From the NCBI GenBank assembly GCA_017744515.1, contig JAGIBF010000053.1, positions 1 to 59,558 of the forward strand: a DNA stretch of 59,558 nt, written 5' to 3'. The DNA is from Niastella sp. Its GTDB lineage: Bacteria > Bacteroidota > Bacteroidia > Chitinophagales > Chitinophagaceae. The notes beneath the pieces are model-generated. The model did no database searches. It was not told the origin of the DNA and was given only the letters and a program-made list of their open reading frames with translations. Both the position numbers and the translations under genes were made by a program. Positions 43,978-51,139 of this stretch are shown piece by piece (the first letter of the stretch is position 1; each line of letters opens with the position of its first letter).

Positions 43978-44443
43978 GATAATACTGTTGCTGTTGCGGT
44001 TAAGGCATGCGTCATCCGGCTCTGCTGTTGAGACAAAGCGATGCAGGTACAGGACTAACCCGTATACCAGAAGCCTATGAAAATGGTATTAATAGATCAG
44101 GCATTGACGCAGCCTGTCGATGGGGAGAGAGACAAACTATCACATCAATGTATTGATGATGTAAAATTCCTAAAATTATTAGCATAACAGGGATCAGAAT
44201 CGCATTTTAAACAAAACGCTTTCGACAGTTTAGGCATACGAAACCTAGAAAGAAGTCCTCAAACCAGCAGTATAGAAATTACAACTTGTACTTTATGTTA
44301 TTTACCAGGAAAAAACCAGATGCAATCAAAAGGATACAAGTAGTATTGACAATGGTACATTTTGTATGTCAGAATGTACAAGACATATGTAAGAAAGTAC
44401 TTTTCGTAAAGCAGAAGTTGACTGACTTATTTTAGTTTCGATA
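43978..44443. other. divergent regulatory gap between dnaE and paralogue B
   Basis: About 466 bases without a coding frame, AT-rich toward the right. It holds overlapping inverted repeats near 44355-44387, the inverted repeat CATCAA-TGTA-TTGATG (44143-44158), and several GTAC words. Promoters for both the polymerase operon and the small gene must lie here. Confidence 0.6.
44346..44390. promoter_or_regulatory. overlapping inverted repeats, candidate operator
   Basis: GTACATT (44355-44361) pairs with AATGTAC (44373-44379) over an 11-bp spacer. TATGTC (44365-44370) pairs with GACATA (44382-44387), also over 11 bp. The two repeats interlock. TTGACA lies just upstream (44346-44351). The cluster ends about 53 nt before the ATG of the small gene. 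Equal spacers suggest a dimeric regulator binding two overlapping sites. Confidence 0.5.
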
Positions 44444-44695
44444 ATGCATAAGGATGTACGTTATAAGGCAGTCGGAGACCTCATCAGAAGTGGTAATATT
44501 ACTCAATTTTCTCAAATATTTGACCTCATTCCCAAGTCAGTTTGGGCAAAGGCTTTACACAAGAACACCAACCGTATGGACGACTTAATGGACCATCCTG
44601 AAGAATTACGTTACAAAGAAATTAAGACGATTAGTGCGCTTTTGGATGTATCCCCGAGCCTGGTAATTAAGTTATTCGACAAAGACTTTTCATAA
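44444..44695 (+). CDS. small HTH-like protein, paralogue B flanking the polymerase operon
   Basis: An 83-residue protein, MHKDVRYKAV at the start. It aligns without gaps to the 39280-39567 protein (KDxRYK, FSQIFDxIP, P-x-E-L, K-x-F at the end) but lacks the Lys-rich tail. The central segment FSQIFDLIPKSVWAKAL followed by a second helix resembles a helix-turn-helix; the rest is helical. It is divergent from dnaE across the operator-like gap and is closed by the terminator at 44823-44844, supporting a real gene. Role unknown; a regulator of the polymerase operon is a plausible guess. Confidence 0.78.
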   Translation: MHKDVRYKAVGDLIRSGNITQFSQIFDLIPKSVWAKALHKNTNRMDDLMDHPEELRYKEIKTISALLDVSPSLVIKLFDKDFS

Positions 44696-44822
44696 TATCA
44701 CTGATAGAGCGAACCAGTATCATTAACCACCACAAACCATTTACGTTCTTGTACCATTAGCCTATCCTTTATCATGTCCGATGTCCCGCGAACGACCTGA
44801 TTTCACATTGGGGAAACAAAAG

Positions 44823-44844
44823 CCATCCTGCGGGATGGTTTTTT
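44823..44844 (+). terminator. intrinsic terminator after paralogue B
   Basis: Stem CCATCC / GGATGG with a TGCG loop and six T. Confidence 0.8.
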
Positions 44845-44849
44845 CATTA

Positions 44850-44885
44850 AACAAAAAGCCCACTGAATATTATTCAGCGGGCTTT
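44850..44885 (-). terminator. intrinsic terminator of the Trp-rich protein gene
   Basis: Arms AAAGCCC and CTGAAT pair with ATTCAG and GGGCTTT (one mismatch). Reverse-strand reading gives GGGCTTTTTGTTT after the stem. It lies about 75 nt past the stop at 44959. Confidence 0.75.
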
Positions 44886-44958
44886 ATCAGGGTCAGGTGT
44901 CAACCCTTTTGCATCTACTTATCATTGATCATACACCTGCACTTTCCGTTCGCCTACA

Positions 44959-45372
44959 TTACTGATTTACCCACAATCCCCACTGGGCGTCGAATTTGTA
45001 CCACTTGCCGTCGGAGCCTTCCCATTTCCATTCAGGTACTTCAGACCATGCTTTACCATCGGTGCTCCATACCAGCTTTTTGTCGTGGATCTTCAACCAT
45101 TTGCCTTCCTTATCGGCCCATGCGCCGTCTTTTACTTCAGCCCATTTCTTACCATCTGTGCTCCACCACAAGCCGGCTTTCTTGTCCAGTTTGTACCAAT
45201 ACGTTTTACCATCTTTCATGCCAGCCCAGGTGCCGGTAGAAGACTTCGTCCAATCGGGTACTGCGATAGAATAGCTAATAGCTGGTGTTGGCTTGGCAGC
45301 AGCTTGTACATTACCGTTAACTGCGATGAGTATAGGCATGCAAATAGCCATCAGGTTCATTGTCCTTTTCAT
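44959..45372 (-). CDS. secreted Trp-rich repeat protein
   Basis: A 137-residue protein with a signal peptide (MKRTMNLMAICMPILIAVNGNVQA). The mature part has 15 Trp and is built from about two and a half copies of a 30-residue unit: DGKTYWYKLDKKAGLWWSTD / EGKWLKIHDKKLVWSTDGK / DGKWYKFDAQWGLW. It looks like a small beta-strand repeat protein of the WG-repeat kind, possibly for carbohydrate or surface binding. No enzyme motif is seen. I judge the overlapping plus-strand frames to be shadows: only this strand shows a signal peptide, internal repeats and a matching terminator. Confidence 0.78.
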   Translation of the reverse strand: MKRTMNLMAICMPILIAVNGNVQAAAKPTPAISYSIAVPDWTKSSTGTWAGMKDGKTYWYKLDKKAGLWWSTDGKKWAEVKDGAWADKEGKWLKIHDKKLVWSTDGKAWSEVPEWKWEGSDGKWYKFDAQWGLWVNQ

Positions 45373-45565
45373 TGTTTGATGATTTAATATAAAAATGATT
45401 GTTACTAATTACTTGATCAGTGTTTACTGATCGATACTGCTGAGAAGATGCGGTGTTACAATTGAAAGCTCTTTCATTGTTGCGCTATAATATATACGTA
45501 ATGAGTTTTCTAAAGGTTTTAGAAGCAAAGTTTTTTTGATTATGAAAAAGTTACCTTGTTGCACA

Positions 45566-45593
45566 TAAAAAAAGCCACCTGCAATAGATGGCT
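45566..45593 (-). terminator. intrinsic terminator of the sigma/anti-sigma operon
   Basis: On the reverse strand AGCCA pairs with TGGCT around an 11-base loop, followed by seven T. It lies about 40 nt past the anti-sigma stop. Confidence 0.7.
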
Positions 45594-45630
45594 GTTGTGA
45601 CAGAGGTGAAGACACTCACCAGTATGTTGA

Positions 45631-46446
45631 TTACGATTGTACTTTGCCCATTACATAAAGCTGTGTAAGATCGGGAACGGGACTGCCACCGGCCTTCTCC
45701 AGCGTGATAGCAAATGCCTGCGCCTGCTGTATATTCTTCAACTGGCATAAGCCTTCACAGTTTTCCAGCATGCCGGCATCGACAGGCTTGCCGTCTACCA
45801 ATGCCCAGAGTTGGTATTGCTTACCTGCAGGAGCCGCAGGCAGGCTATTGGCAATAAGATATACGTCTTTAGTATGGGTATCCCAATAAACGGTGGCAAG
45901 GCTTTGTTCTTTACCAGCTACACCCGGCATAGACACTTTGAGCATCCCCGGCGCCGTCATAAGCTGCATATTGTTTTGCAAAGCAGTAAGGCGGTTCTCA
46001 TAAGCCTTATTAGTAGCCAGCAACGTAGTACGCTCCTTCAGCAGATCGCTGTAATCGTTGGCGGCCTTGGTATACTTATTATAGAGATAAAGATTGACAG
46101 CTGCGCTCGATACAAATAGAACAACCGATGCAGCAGCAATCCAGGCCATGTTACGGCTCATACTGCGTACAGGTGCTTCTGATGAAACTGATCCGTTAGA
46201 AGCACTAACAGGCTCCTTAAAGTCATTTTGCAGGGTAGTCAACAATTGCATTTTAGACTTATCAGCTACAGGCACGGCCAACTGGCTGGACGTATCCAGC
46301 AACCATTGCTCCGCCTGCTCTACAGCAGTGGCAATGGCCGGGTGTTCCAGGCGCAGCCGTTGCAATTCGGCCACTTCCTGTTCATTGGCTATGCCCAACA
46401 CATAGCTTTCAATGACCCCACTTTGTATGTATGCCTGTATATCCAC
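45631..46446 (-). CDS. anti-sigma factor, RskA-like
   Basis: A 271-residue single-pass membrane protein. The cytoplasmic N-terminal part (1-98) has the anti-sigma start MDIQAYIQSGVIESYVLG, a TM helix lies at about 101-121 (AWIAAASVVLFVSSAAVNLY), then a coiled coil, and a periplasmic RskA-type domain with ATVYWDTHTKDVYLIANSLP and KQYQLWALVDGKPVDAG. It would hold the ECF sigma factor at the membrane until a signal triggers proteolysis. It starts 1 nt after the sigma gene stop, so translation is coupled. Confidence 0.92.
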   Translation of the reverse strand: MDIQAYIQSGVIESYVLGIANEQEVAELQRLRLEHPAIATAVEQAEQWLLDTSSQLAVPVADKSKMQLLTTLQNDFKEPVSASNGSVSSEAPVRSMSRNMAWIAAASVVLFVSSAAVNLYLYNKYTKAANDYSDLLKERTTLLATNKAYENRLTALQNNMQLMTAPGMLKVSMPGVAGKEQSLATVYWDTHTKDVYLIANSLPAAPAGKQYQLWALVDGKPVDAGMLENCEGLCQLKNIQQAQAFAITLEKAGGSPVPDLTQLYVMGKVQS

Positions 46447-46447
46447 T

Positions 46448-47014
46448 TTACAGTTTAACCTGTTGTCGTAATTGCAATATCGCCGCTCTGATCCTTGTTT
46501 TCACAGTCCCCAGCGGAATGTTCAGCATTCCTGATATTTCCTCCTGTGTATATCCTTCAAAATAAGATAACTCTACCAATACTTTATACTCTTCCCGCAA
46601 TCCCTGAATGATCTTACGCAGGCCCAGTTCGTCGCCGGGATTCGGCGCCTTATCCGGCAGCGAAGTATATTCTTCCGTTAAAGAGTTGTTTCGTTTGCTG
46701 TTTTTCCAGTCCCTGCTGCGCAAGGTATCGATGGCAGTAGTGCGGGCAATGTTATACATCCAGGTAAACAGCCGGCCTTTAACCGGGTCATAATTCTCTA
46801 CCTGCCGCCAGATCTTCACAAATACTTCCTGTAGTACGTCGCCCGACACTTCCTGGTCCTGGATAATACCCACAATAATGCCATTGAGTGTGGCCGCATA
46901 GTTATCGTATAGGTAGCTGAAAGCCGCTTGAGTTCGCTGCTTCAGCATACCAACCAGTTCCTGTTCAGTGTATGTAGGTGTTCCTTTCAAAAGTGATAAG
47001 TAAGAGAGATGCAC
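46448..47014 (-). CDS. ECF-type RNA polymerase sigma factor
   Basis: A 188-residue sigma-70 family protein with only regions 2 and 4. Region 2 (about 30-95) has FSYLYDNYAATLNGI and QEVFVKIWRQVENYD. Region 4 (about 130-185) has the HTH in YFEGYTQEEISGMLNIPLGTVKTRI. It directs RNA polymerase to a small stress or envelope regulon under control of the anti-sigma factor encoded next. The start is a GTG at 47014 with no good ribosome site, and a TTG 8 codons in is an alternative. Confidence 0.92.
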   Translation of the reverse strand: MHLSYLSLLKGTPTYTEQELVGMLKQRTQAAFSYLYDNYAATLNGIIVGIIQDQEVSGDVLQEVFVKIWRQVENYDPVKGRLFTWMYNIARTTAIDTLRSRDWKNSKRNNSLTEEYTSLPDKAPNPGDELGLRKIIQGLREEYKVLVELSYFEGYTQEEISGMLNIPLGTVKTRIRAAILQLRQQVKL

Positions 47015-47225
47015 CTTATATACGGAAATAGTACCCCAAAAAGATTTAGAGAAAATACAATTCAGTTAAATAAGTTTCACCCGAATATATACATACAAAT
47101 CACCATATTAACTACTACGCCATGGGCAGCCTAAGGAGTTGGAAGACATTTCAGGCAGGTTGGCAGATCGCCGGCACCAATGCACGCCCCCGATTCTAAT
47201 ATTGACCTATTAAATTAATAATCTT

Positions 47226-48497
47226 ATGCGTCGATATTTACTGATCCTATGCATGCTTGTATTATCCGTCAGCCTCCACGCACAATCGACCAGCTACCTG
47301 GCCGACCTCGACGTGCTCTATACACAACTGAAGAAAACACCTTCCTATAAAGACCAGATCAAAGGAGAAAAAGCCGGTTCATTCGACTCCCTGTACCTGG
47401 CATTGCGGGCAGATAGCCCCCATGTCAATAATAGCTTTGACGGCTTCTATCGCCTTGCCCGGCTATTCTTCCCTTTATACGACAATCACCTCGGTTTCTA
47501 TCAGTTCCCTGAATATGGCATAAAGCCGTCAGACTTTACCAATGAGCAGGCAGTCGCTCAATACAGGCAATCCGCTTTTTTCAGGCAATACCCTGCCGTG
47601 CAACTCAATCTTGATTCCCTGCGGGCTGCCCTCGCCACTAAACACAAAGACTCTGTAGAAGGCATTTATTATTACGACCAATACCTCACCGTAGGCCTGT
47701 ACCGTACCTCCAATCGCCACGAGCTGACAGGCGTAGTACTGAGCACAACCCTGCCGGTATGGGAGAAAGGCCAGGTGGCCATGCGGCTTTACGAATACCA
47801 GCCACATTATTTCAGGGGCATTTATGGGCATCCGGTTTATAAATACCTGATGTTAAACACCAATGAAAAGTTCAGAAATCATTCCCTGATCAACTCATAC
47901 TTTTATGCATCGGTTTCAGATGCCGTGTATAAGAAATTTCCCGGCGAAGAAAACCATATCAATATACCCCGTACTACGCCCGCCTTCCAGCTTACATCCC
48001 TCAACCCTGCATTGCAATACCTGCGGTTGGGCAACTTCTCTGCCATGGAAAAAGACATGAAGGTATCCCAGGCGTTTGTAAACAGTATCAAAGATTCCCT
48101 TACAGCCCCCTCACTGATCGTAGACCTGCGCAATAATACAGGCGGAGCAGAAAAAGTATCTGTCAAGTTCTTATCGCTGTTGAAAAAATACAGTAAGAAA
48201 GGCAAAGTCTATGTACTGGTCAACAATGGCACTATGAGCCGGGGCGAAATATTCACCCTGCAACTCCGGAGGTTGATCAAGGCGCCGGTATATGGACAAA
48301 CAACCCGCGGCACCCTTGCCTACGGAGTGAATTACAGTGATATGCTTCGCCTGCCCGGTAAACTGTATGGTGCTACCATGACTGACATGAGAAATCCACG
48401 GGAATGCCGGGAGCGTGAAAACATAGGAGTCGAGCCTGATCATTACTTTGACAACAGCAAGGATTGGATCGAAGCACTAATACACCTCACCAGGTGA
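47226..48497 (+). CDS. secreted S41-like (tail-specific protease family) protein
   Basis: A 423-residue protein with a signal peptide (MRRYLLILCMLVLSVSLHA). The C-terminal half resembles S41/TSPc peptidases: LIVDLRNNTGGAEK for the substrate-strand segment and NNGTMSRGEIF with candidate nucleophile Ser338. The Lys of the usual Ser/Lys dyad is not evident: GQTTRGTLAYG stands where GEKTYGKG-like sequence is normal. The N-terminal half has no recognisable PDZ domain. It may be an inactive or alternative-triad relative that binds peptides. It is followed closely by a lipoprotein gene on the same strand. Confidence 0.75.
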   Translation: MRRYLLILCMLVLSVSLHAQSTSYLADLDVLYTQLKKTPSYKDQIKGEKAGSFDSLYLALRADSPHVNNSFDGFYRLARLFFPLYDNHLGFYQFPEYGIKPSDFTNEQAVAQYRQSAFFRQYPAVQLNLDSLRAALATKHKDSVEGIYYYDQYLTVGLYRTSNRHELTGVVLSTTLPVWEKGQVAMRLYEYQPHYFRGIYGHPVYKYLMLNTNEKFRNHSLINSYFYASVSDAVYKKFPGEENHINIPRTTPAFQLTSLNPALQYLRLGNFSAMEKDMKVSQAFVNSIKDSLTAPSLIVDLRNNTGGAEKVSVKFLSLLKKYSKKGKVYVLVNNGTMSRGEIFTLQLRRLIKAPVYGQTTRGTLAYGVNYSDMLRLPGKLYGATMTDMRNPRECRERENIGVEPDHYFDNSKDWIEALIHLTR

Positions 48498-48571
48498 GGT
48501 GTCCCCCTTAATGAGTATTTCACCACTGCGTAGCAGCTATTACTTTGTGGACTCAAATAACCCAACCCTAC

Positions 48572-49369
48572 ATGAGAACAAAGTACCCTGCGCTTTGGCT
48601 ATTCAAAGCTTTTCTCTTTTGCAGTTTATTATTAGCTATACAAGCCTGTGAAAAAGATGTAGACGGTGAAGACGATGATAATGGTTCAGGCACCGGCGGG
48701 GGCAGTTCCTCCGGCAACTACTGGGTACGCAATGATGGTCAGCGTATCGCCTACCTGAGCTTCTCGGGGTCATCCGTAAAGACCTGCGTAAATGGCGTAG
48801 TAACCACCGGAACTTACAATGCTTCCGAGCCTTCCATGACCTTTATCATCAGCGGCAATACCATCAAGTTTCCCCTCAAATTTGGCGGCGGCAAGTTACT
48901 GGTAGGCGTACCCGACCAGGCAGTGAATACCAACAATGCCACGGAATACATCAAGAGCGATAACTTCCCGTGCAATGGAGGCAGCGGCTCAGGCAGTGGC
49001 AGTGGTTCCGGAAGTGGCAGCGGTACCACTACCCCTAAAAAAGGCACCTTTAAAATAAGAGTATATAAACCTACCGGCGACTGTGCCAGCAACTCAAGCT
49101 GGGGACAAGGCTCTGCTTTTGTGGGCAACCTGAATGCTGAATTGTACGGCGCCAACGGATCGACCTTCCAGAATTTTATCAATACCTATGGTCCTTCCAA
49201 TAACAGCAGCGCCACCTATTGGGATTATACCAGTAGCAGCAACGCAATCAAACTAAACTGGGAACTGTGGCCCAACAGGTCTTCCTGGCCGAATAAGTGC
49301 ACGCAAAAAGGCACAGCGACGATCGATTTCGACGGACAGGTAAAACAGATTACGATCATGTTCCAATAA
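48572..49369 (+). CDS. two-domain lipoprotein with Ser-Gly linker
   Basis: A 265-residue lipoprotein: signal peptide with IQAC lipobox (LLLAIQAC), then an acidic stretch (EKDVDGEDDDNGSG) typical of Bacteroidota surface lipoprotein export signals. The first beta-rich domain (about 45-130) and the second (about 155-265) are joined by a (GS)n linker of 15 residues (GSGSGSGSGSGSGSG). The second domain has DCASNSSWGQGSAF and ends with strands QVKQITIMFQ. No family is recognised. The start at 48572 begins the signal peptide. It is closed by the terminator at 49392-49435. Confidence 0.78.
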   Translation: MRTKYPALWLFKAFLFCSLLLAIQACEKDVDGEDDDNGSGTGGGSSSGNYWVRNDGQRIAYLSFSGSSVKTCVNGVVTTGTYNASEPSMTFIISGNTIKFPLKFGGGKLLVGVPDQAVNTNNATEYIKSDNFPCNGGSGSGSGSGSGSGSGTTTPKKGTFKIRVYKPTGDCASNSSWGQGSAFVGNLNAELYGANGSTFQNFINTYGPSNNSSATYWDYTSSSNAIKLNWELWPNRSSWPNKCTQKGTATIDFDGQVKQITIMFQ

Positions 49370-49391
49370 ATAGAGCATAGAAATCCTTACC

Positions 49392-49435
49392 GTACAGGCT
49401 CCGGCAGCTATGCCTCCGGAGCCTGTACCGTTTTT
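49392..49435 (+). terminator. strong intrinsic terminator after the lipoprotein gene
   Basis: Perfect 13-bp stem GTACAGGCTCCGG / CCGGAGCCTGTAC with an 11-base loop, then CGTTTTT. Confidence 0.9.
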
Positions 49436-49590
49436 AACAATTTTCATGGAGGAGGTAAACGGCTACTGCATGGTCCTTGAGCGGATTGGTTGTCAATGAA
49501 CTATCTGGCTTAAGCATTGTTATTGATACAGCTGGGAAAGTCACTTGTAAGTAAATTTACTAATTCCGTAAACAGGATTTCCAAATACGG

Positions 49591-49621
49591 TTGATAATGA
49601 ACTTTCTGCGTCGTAATTTTG
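49591..49621 (+). promoter_or_regulatory. promoter of the ferredoxin reductase operon
   Basis: TTG at 49591-49593, 20 bases, then TAATTTTG at 49614-49621: a full Bacteroidota -33/-7 arrangement. It implies a leader of about 100 nt before the ATG at 49724. Confidence 0.55.
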
Positions 49622-49723
49622 CACCCGGTTAAAATAGCTAAAGCTATGACCAGTTCACGAACGCAAAGCCATGATGAAAAGGCAATAGCCTGATTATCAT
49701 TTAGTAAACGAGTATTATACATA

Positions 49724-50728
49724 ATGATTACAACTGATATCTGTATTATTGGAGCCGGCCCTGTAGGATTATTCGCTGTTTTTGAAGCCGGACTGTTGAA
49801 GATGCGCTGTCACCTCGTTGATTCCCTGCCCCAGGTAGGCGGACAGCTTTCAGAGATCTATCCCCAAAAACCGATCTACGATATTCCCGGCGCCCCTGAG
49901 ATCAAGGCGCAGGAGCTGATAGATAACCTGAAAAAGCAGATAGCTCCCTTCGAGCCCACTTTCACCCTGGGTGAAAGAGTGGAAACCATCGAAAGGCAGG
50001 AGGACAAGTCTTTCATCGTAACTACTTCCGACAATACCAAGATCCACTGCAAGGTGATCACCATTGCAGGCGGATTGGGTTGCTTTGAGCCCCGCAAGCC
50101 GGCTATCGAACAACTGGAAACTTTCGAAGGCAAAGGCGTAACCTACATGGTGAAAGACCCTGAGCTGTTCAGGGATAAAAACATTGTACTGGCCGGTGGC
50201 GGCGACTCAGCCCTCGACTGGACGATCTACCTCGCCAATGTAGCCAAATCAGTAACCCTCGTACACCGGGGTGAAACTTTCCGTGGTGCACCCGATTCAG
50301 CAGAAAAAGTATTCCACCTGGCCGAAGCAGGCAAGATCAACCTGGTGCTGAAATCAAACATCGTTAAGATCAACGGCAATGGCAAGCTGAACGAAGTACA
50401 CATCGAAGGCGCCGACAAAGCCATCACCACGATGCCTACCGATTATTTGATCCCATTATTCGGCCTGAGCCCCAAGCTCGGACCTATTGCCGACTGGGGA
50501 TTGAATATCGACAAGAGCGCCATCAGCGTTAATACAGCCGATTATTCCACCAACATAGAAGGCATCTATGCTATTGGTGATATCAATACTTATCCCGGTA
50601 AACTGAAGCTTATCCTCTGTGGGTTCCACGAATCGGCCCTGATGGCGCACAGCGCTTTCAAGCACGTGTTTCCCAACCAGCGCCTGAGCTTTAAGTATAC
50701 CACCGTAAATGGCGTAAACGCCTTCTAA
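49724..50728 (+). CDS. thioredoxin reductase-like ferredoxin-NADP reductase
   Basis: A 334-residue flavoprotein of the TrxR-like FNR group (YumC type). FAD site GAGPVGLFAVFEAG at 10-23 and GIYAIGDINTYPGK in the second FAD segment; NADPH site VLAGGGDSALDW. The CxxC redox pair of thioredoxin reductase is missing, as expected for FNR. It would pass electrons between NADPH and the 2Fe-2S ferredoxin encoded 17 nt downstream. The two genes make a self-contained electron supply for unknown client enzymes, possibly a monooxygenase or Fe-S synthesis. Confidence 0.93.
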   Translation: MITTDICIIGAGPVGLFAVFEAGLLKMRCHLVDSLPQVGGQLSEIYPQKPIYDIPGAPEIKAQELIDNLKKQIAPFEPTFTLGERVETIERQEDKSFIVTTSDNTKIHCKVITIAGGLGCFEPRKPAIEQLETFEGKGVTYMVKDPELFRDKNIVLAGGGDSALDWTIYLANVAKSVTLVHRGETFRGAPDSAEKVFHLAEAGKINLVLKSNIVKINGNGKLNEVHIEGADKAITTMPTDYLIPLFGLSPKLGPIADWGLNIDKSAISVNTADYSTNIEGIYAIGDINTYPGKLKLILCGFHESALMAHSAFKHVFPNQRLSFKYTTVNGVNAF

Positions 50729-50745
50729 AAAAGAAAGAAGCGATC

Positions 50746-51078
50746 ATGATCAATATTACCGTACTGAACAAGGCAGGAGAAGAAAGACAACTCGAAGCTC
50801 CGGAAGATATGGGGCTGAACCTGATGGAGATCCTCAAAGCCCATGAGTACAATGTGCTGGCTACCTGTGGTGGTATGGCCATGTGCGGCACCTGCCACGT
50901 ACAGGTACTGGAAGGCGGGGACAACCTGGCTGCGCACAGCGATGCCGAGCTGGATATGCTGGACACGCTGCCCGATGCAGAGCCCAACAGCCGCCTCGCC
51001 TGTCAATTACGCGTAGATGAAAACATGAACGGCGCCGTATTCAAACTCTGCGCTGAAGAAGACGTAGAAGTAGCATAA
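50746..51078 (+). CDS. 2Fe-2S ferredoxin, adrenodoxin-type
   Basis: A 110-residue ferredoxin with the ligand set C-x5-C-x2-C-x35-C: CGGMAMCGTCH near residues 41-50 and the last Cys in RLACQLR. The acidic helix (DAELDMLDTLPDAE) is the usual reductase and partner binding face. It belongs to the vertebrate-adrenodoxin/ISC Fdx class. Its gene follows the ferredoxin reductase gene in the same operon, with a strong terminator after it. Confidence 0.95.
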   Translation: MINITVLNKAGEERQLEAPEDMGLNLMEILKAHEYNVLATCGGMAMCGTCHVQVLEGGDNLAAHSDAELDMLDTLPDAEPNSRLACQLRVDENMNGAVFKLCAEEDVEVA

Positions 51079-51100
51079 TTCTTTATTACGATACTATTAA

Positions 51101-51135
51101 AGGAAGCCTGAGCATATGTTCAGGCTTCCTTTTTT
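51101..51135. terminator. strong intrinsic terminator between convergent genes
   Basis: Perfect stem AGGAAGCCTGA / TCAGGCTTCCT with an eight-base loop and a T run. It closes the ferredoxin gene; the convergent beta-lactamase-like gene ends 5 bp beyond. Confidence 0.9.
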
Positions 51136-51139
51136 ATGA

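Larger units (their letters stand above)
49370..49723. other. intergenic region with terminator and promoter, no gene seen
   Basis: About 354 bases. The left end holds the terminator of the lipoprotein gene; the right part holds the promoter of the ferredoxin reductase operon followed by a leader of about 100 nt. Nothing else stands out. Confidence 0.6.

Noticed and set aside
44781..45239. Long plus-strand frame rich in Ser, Pro and Cys
   Set aside because: It lies opposite the Trp-rich secreted protein gene, whose reverse strand has a signal peptide, internal repeats and a matching terminator. The plus frame has neither a domain nor a start signal.
49510..49722. Reverse-strand 70-codon frame upstream of the ferredoxin reductase
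   Set aside because: It covers the promoter and leader of that operon, with no family or start signal visible.
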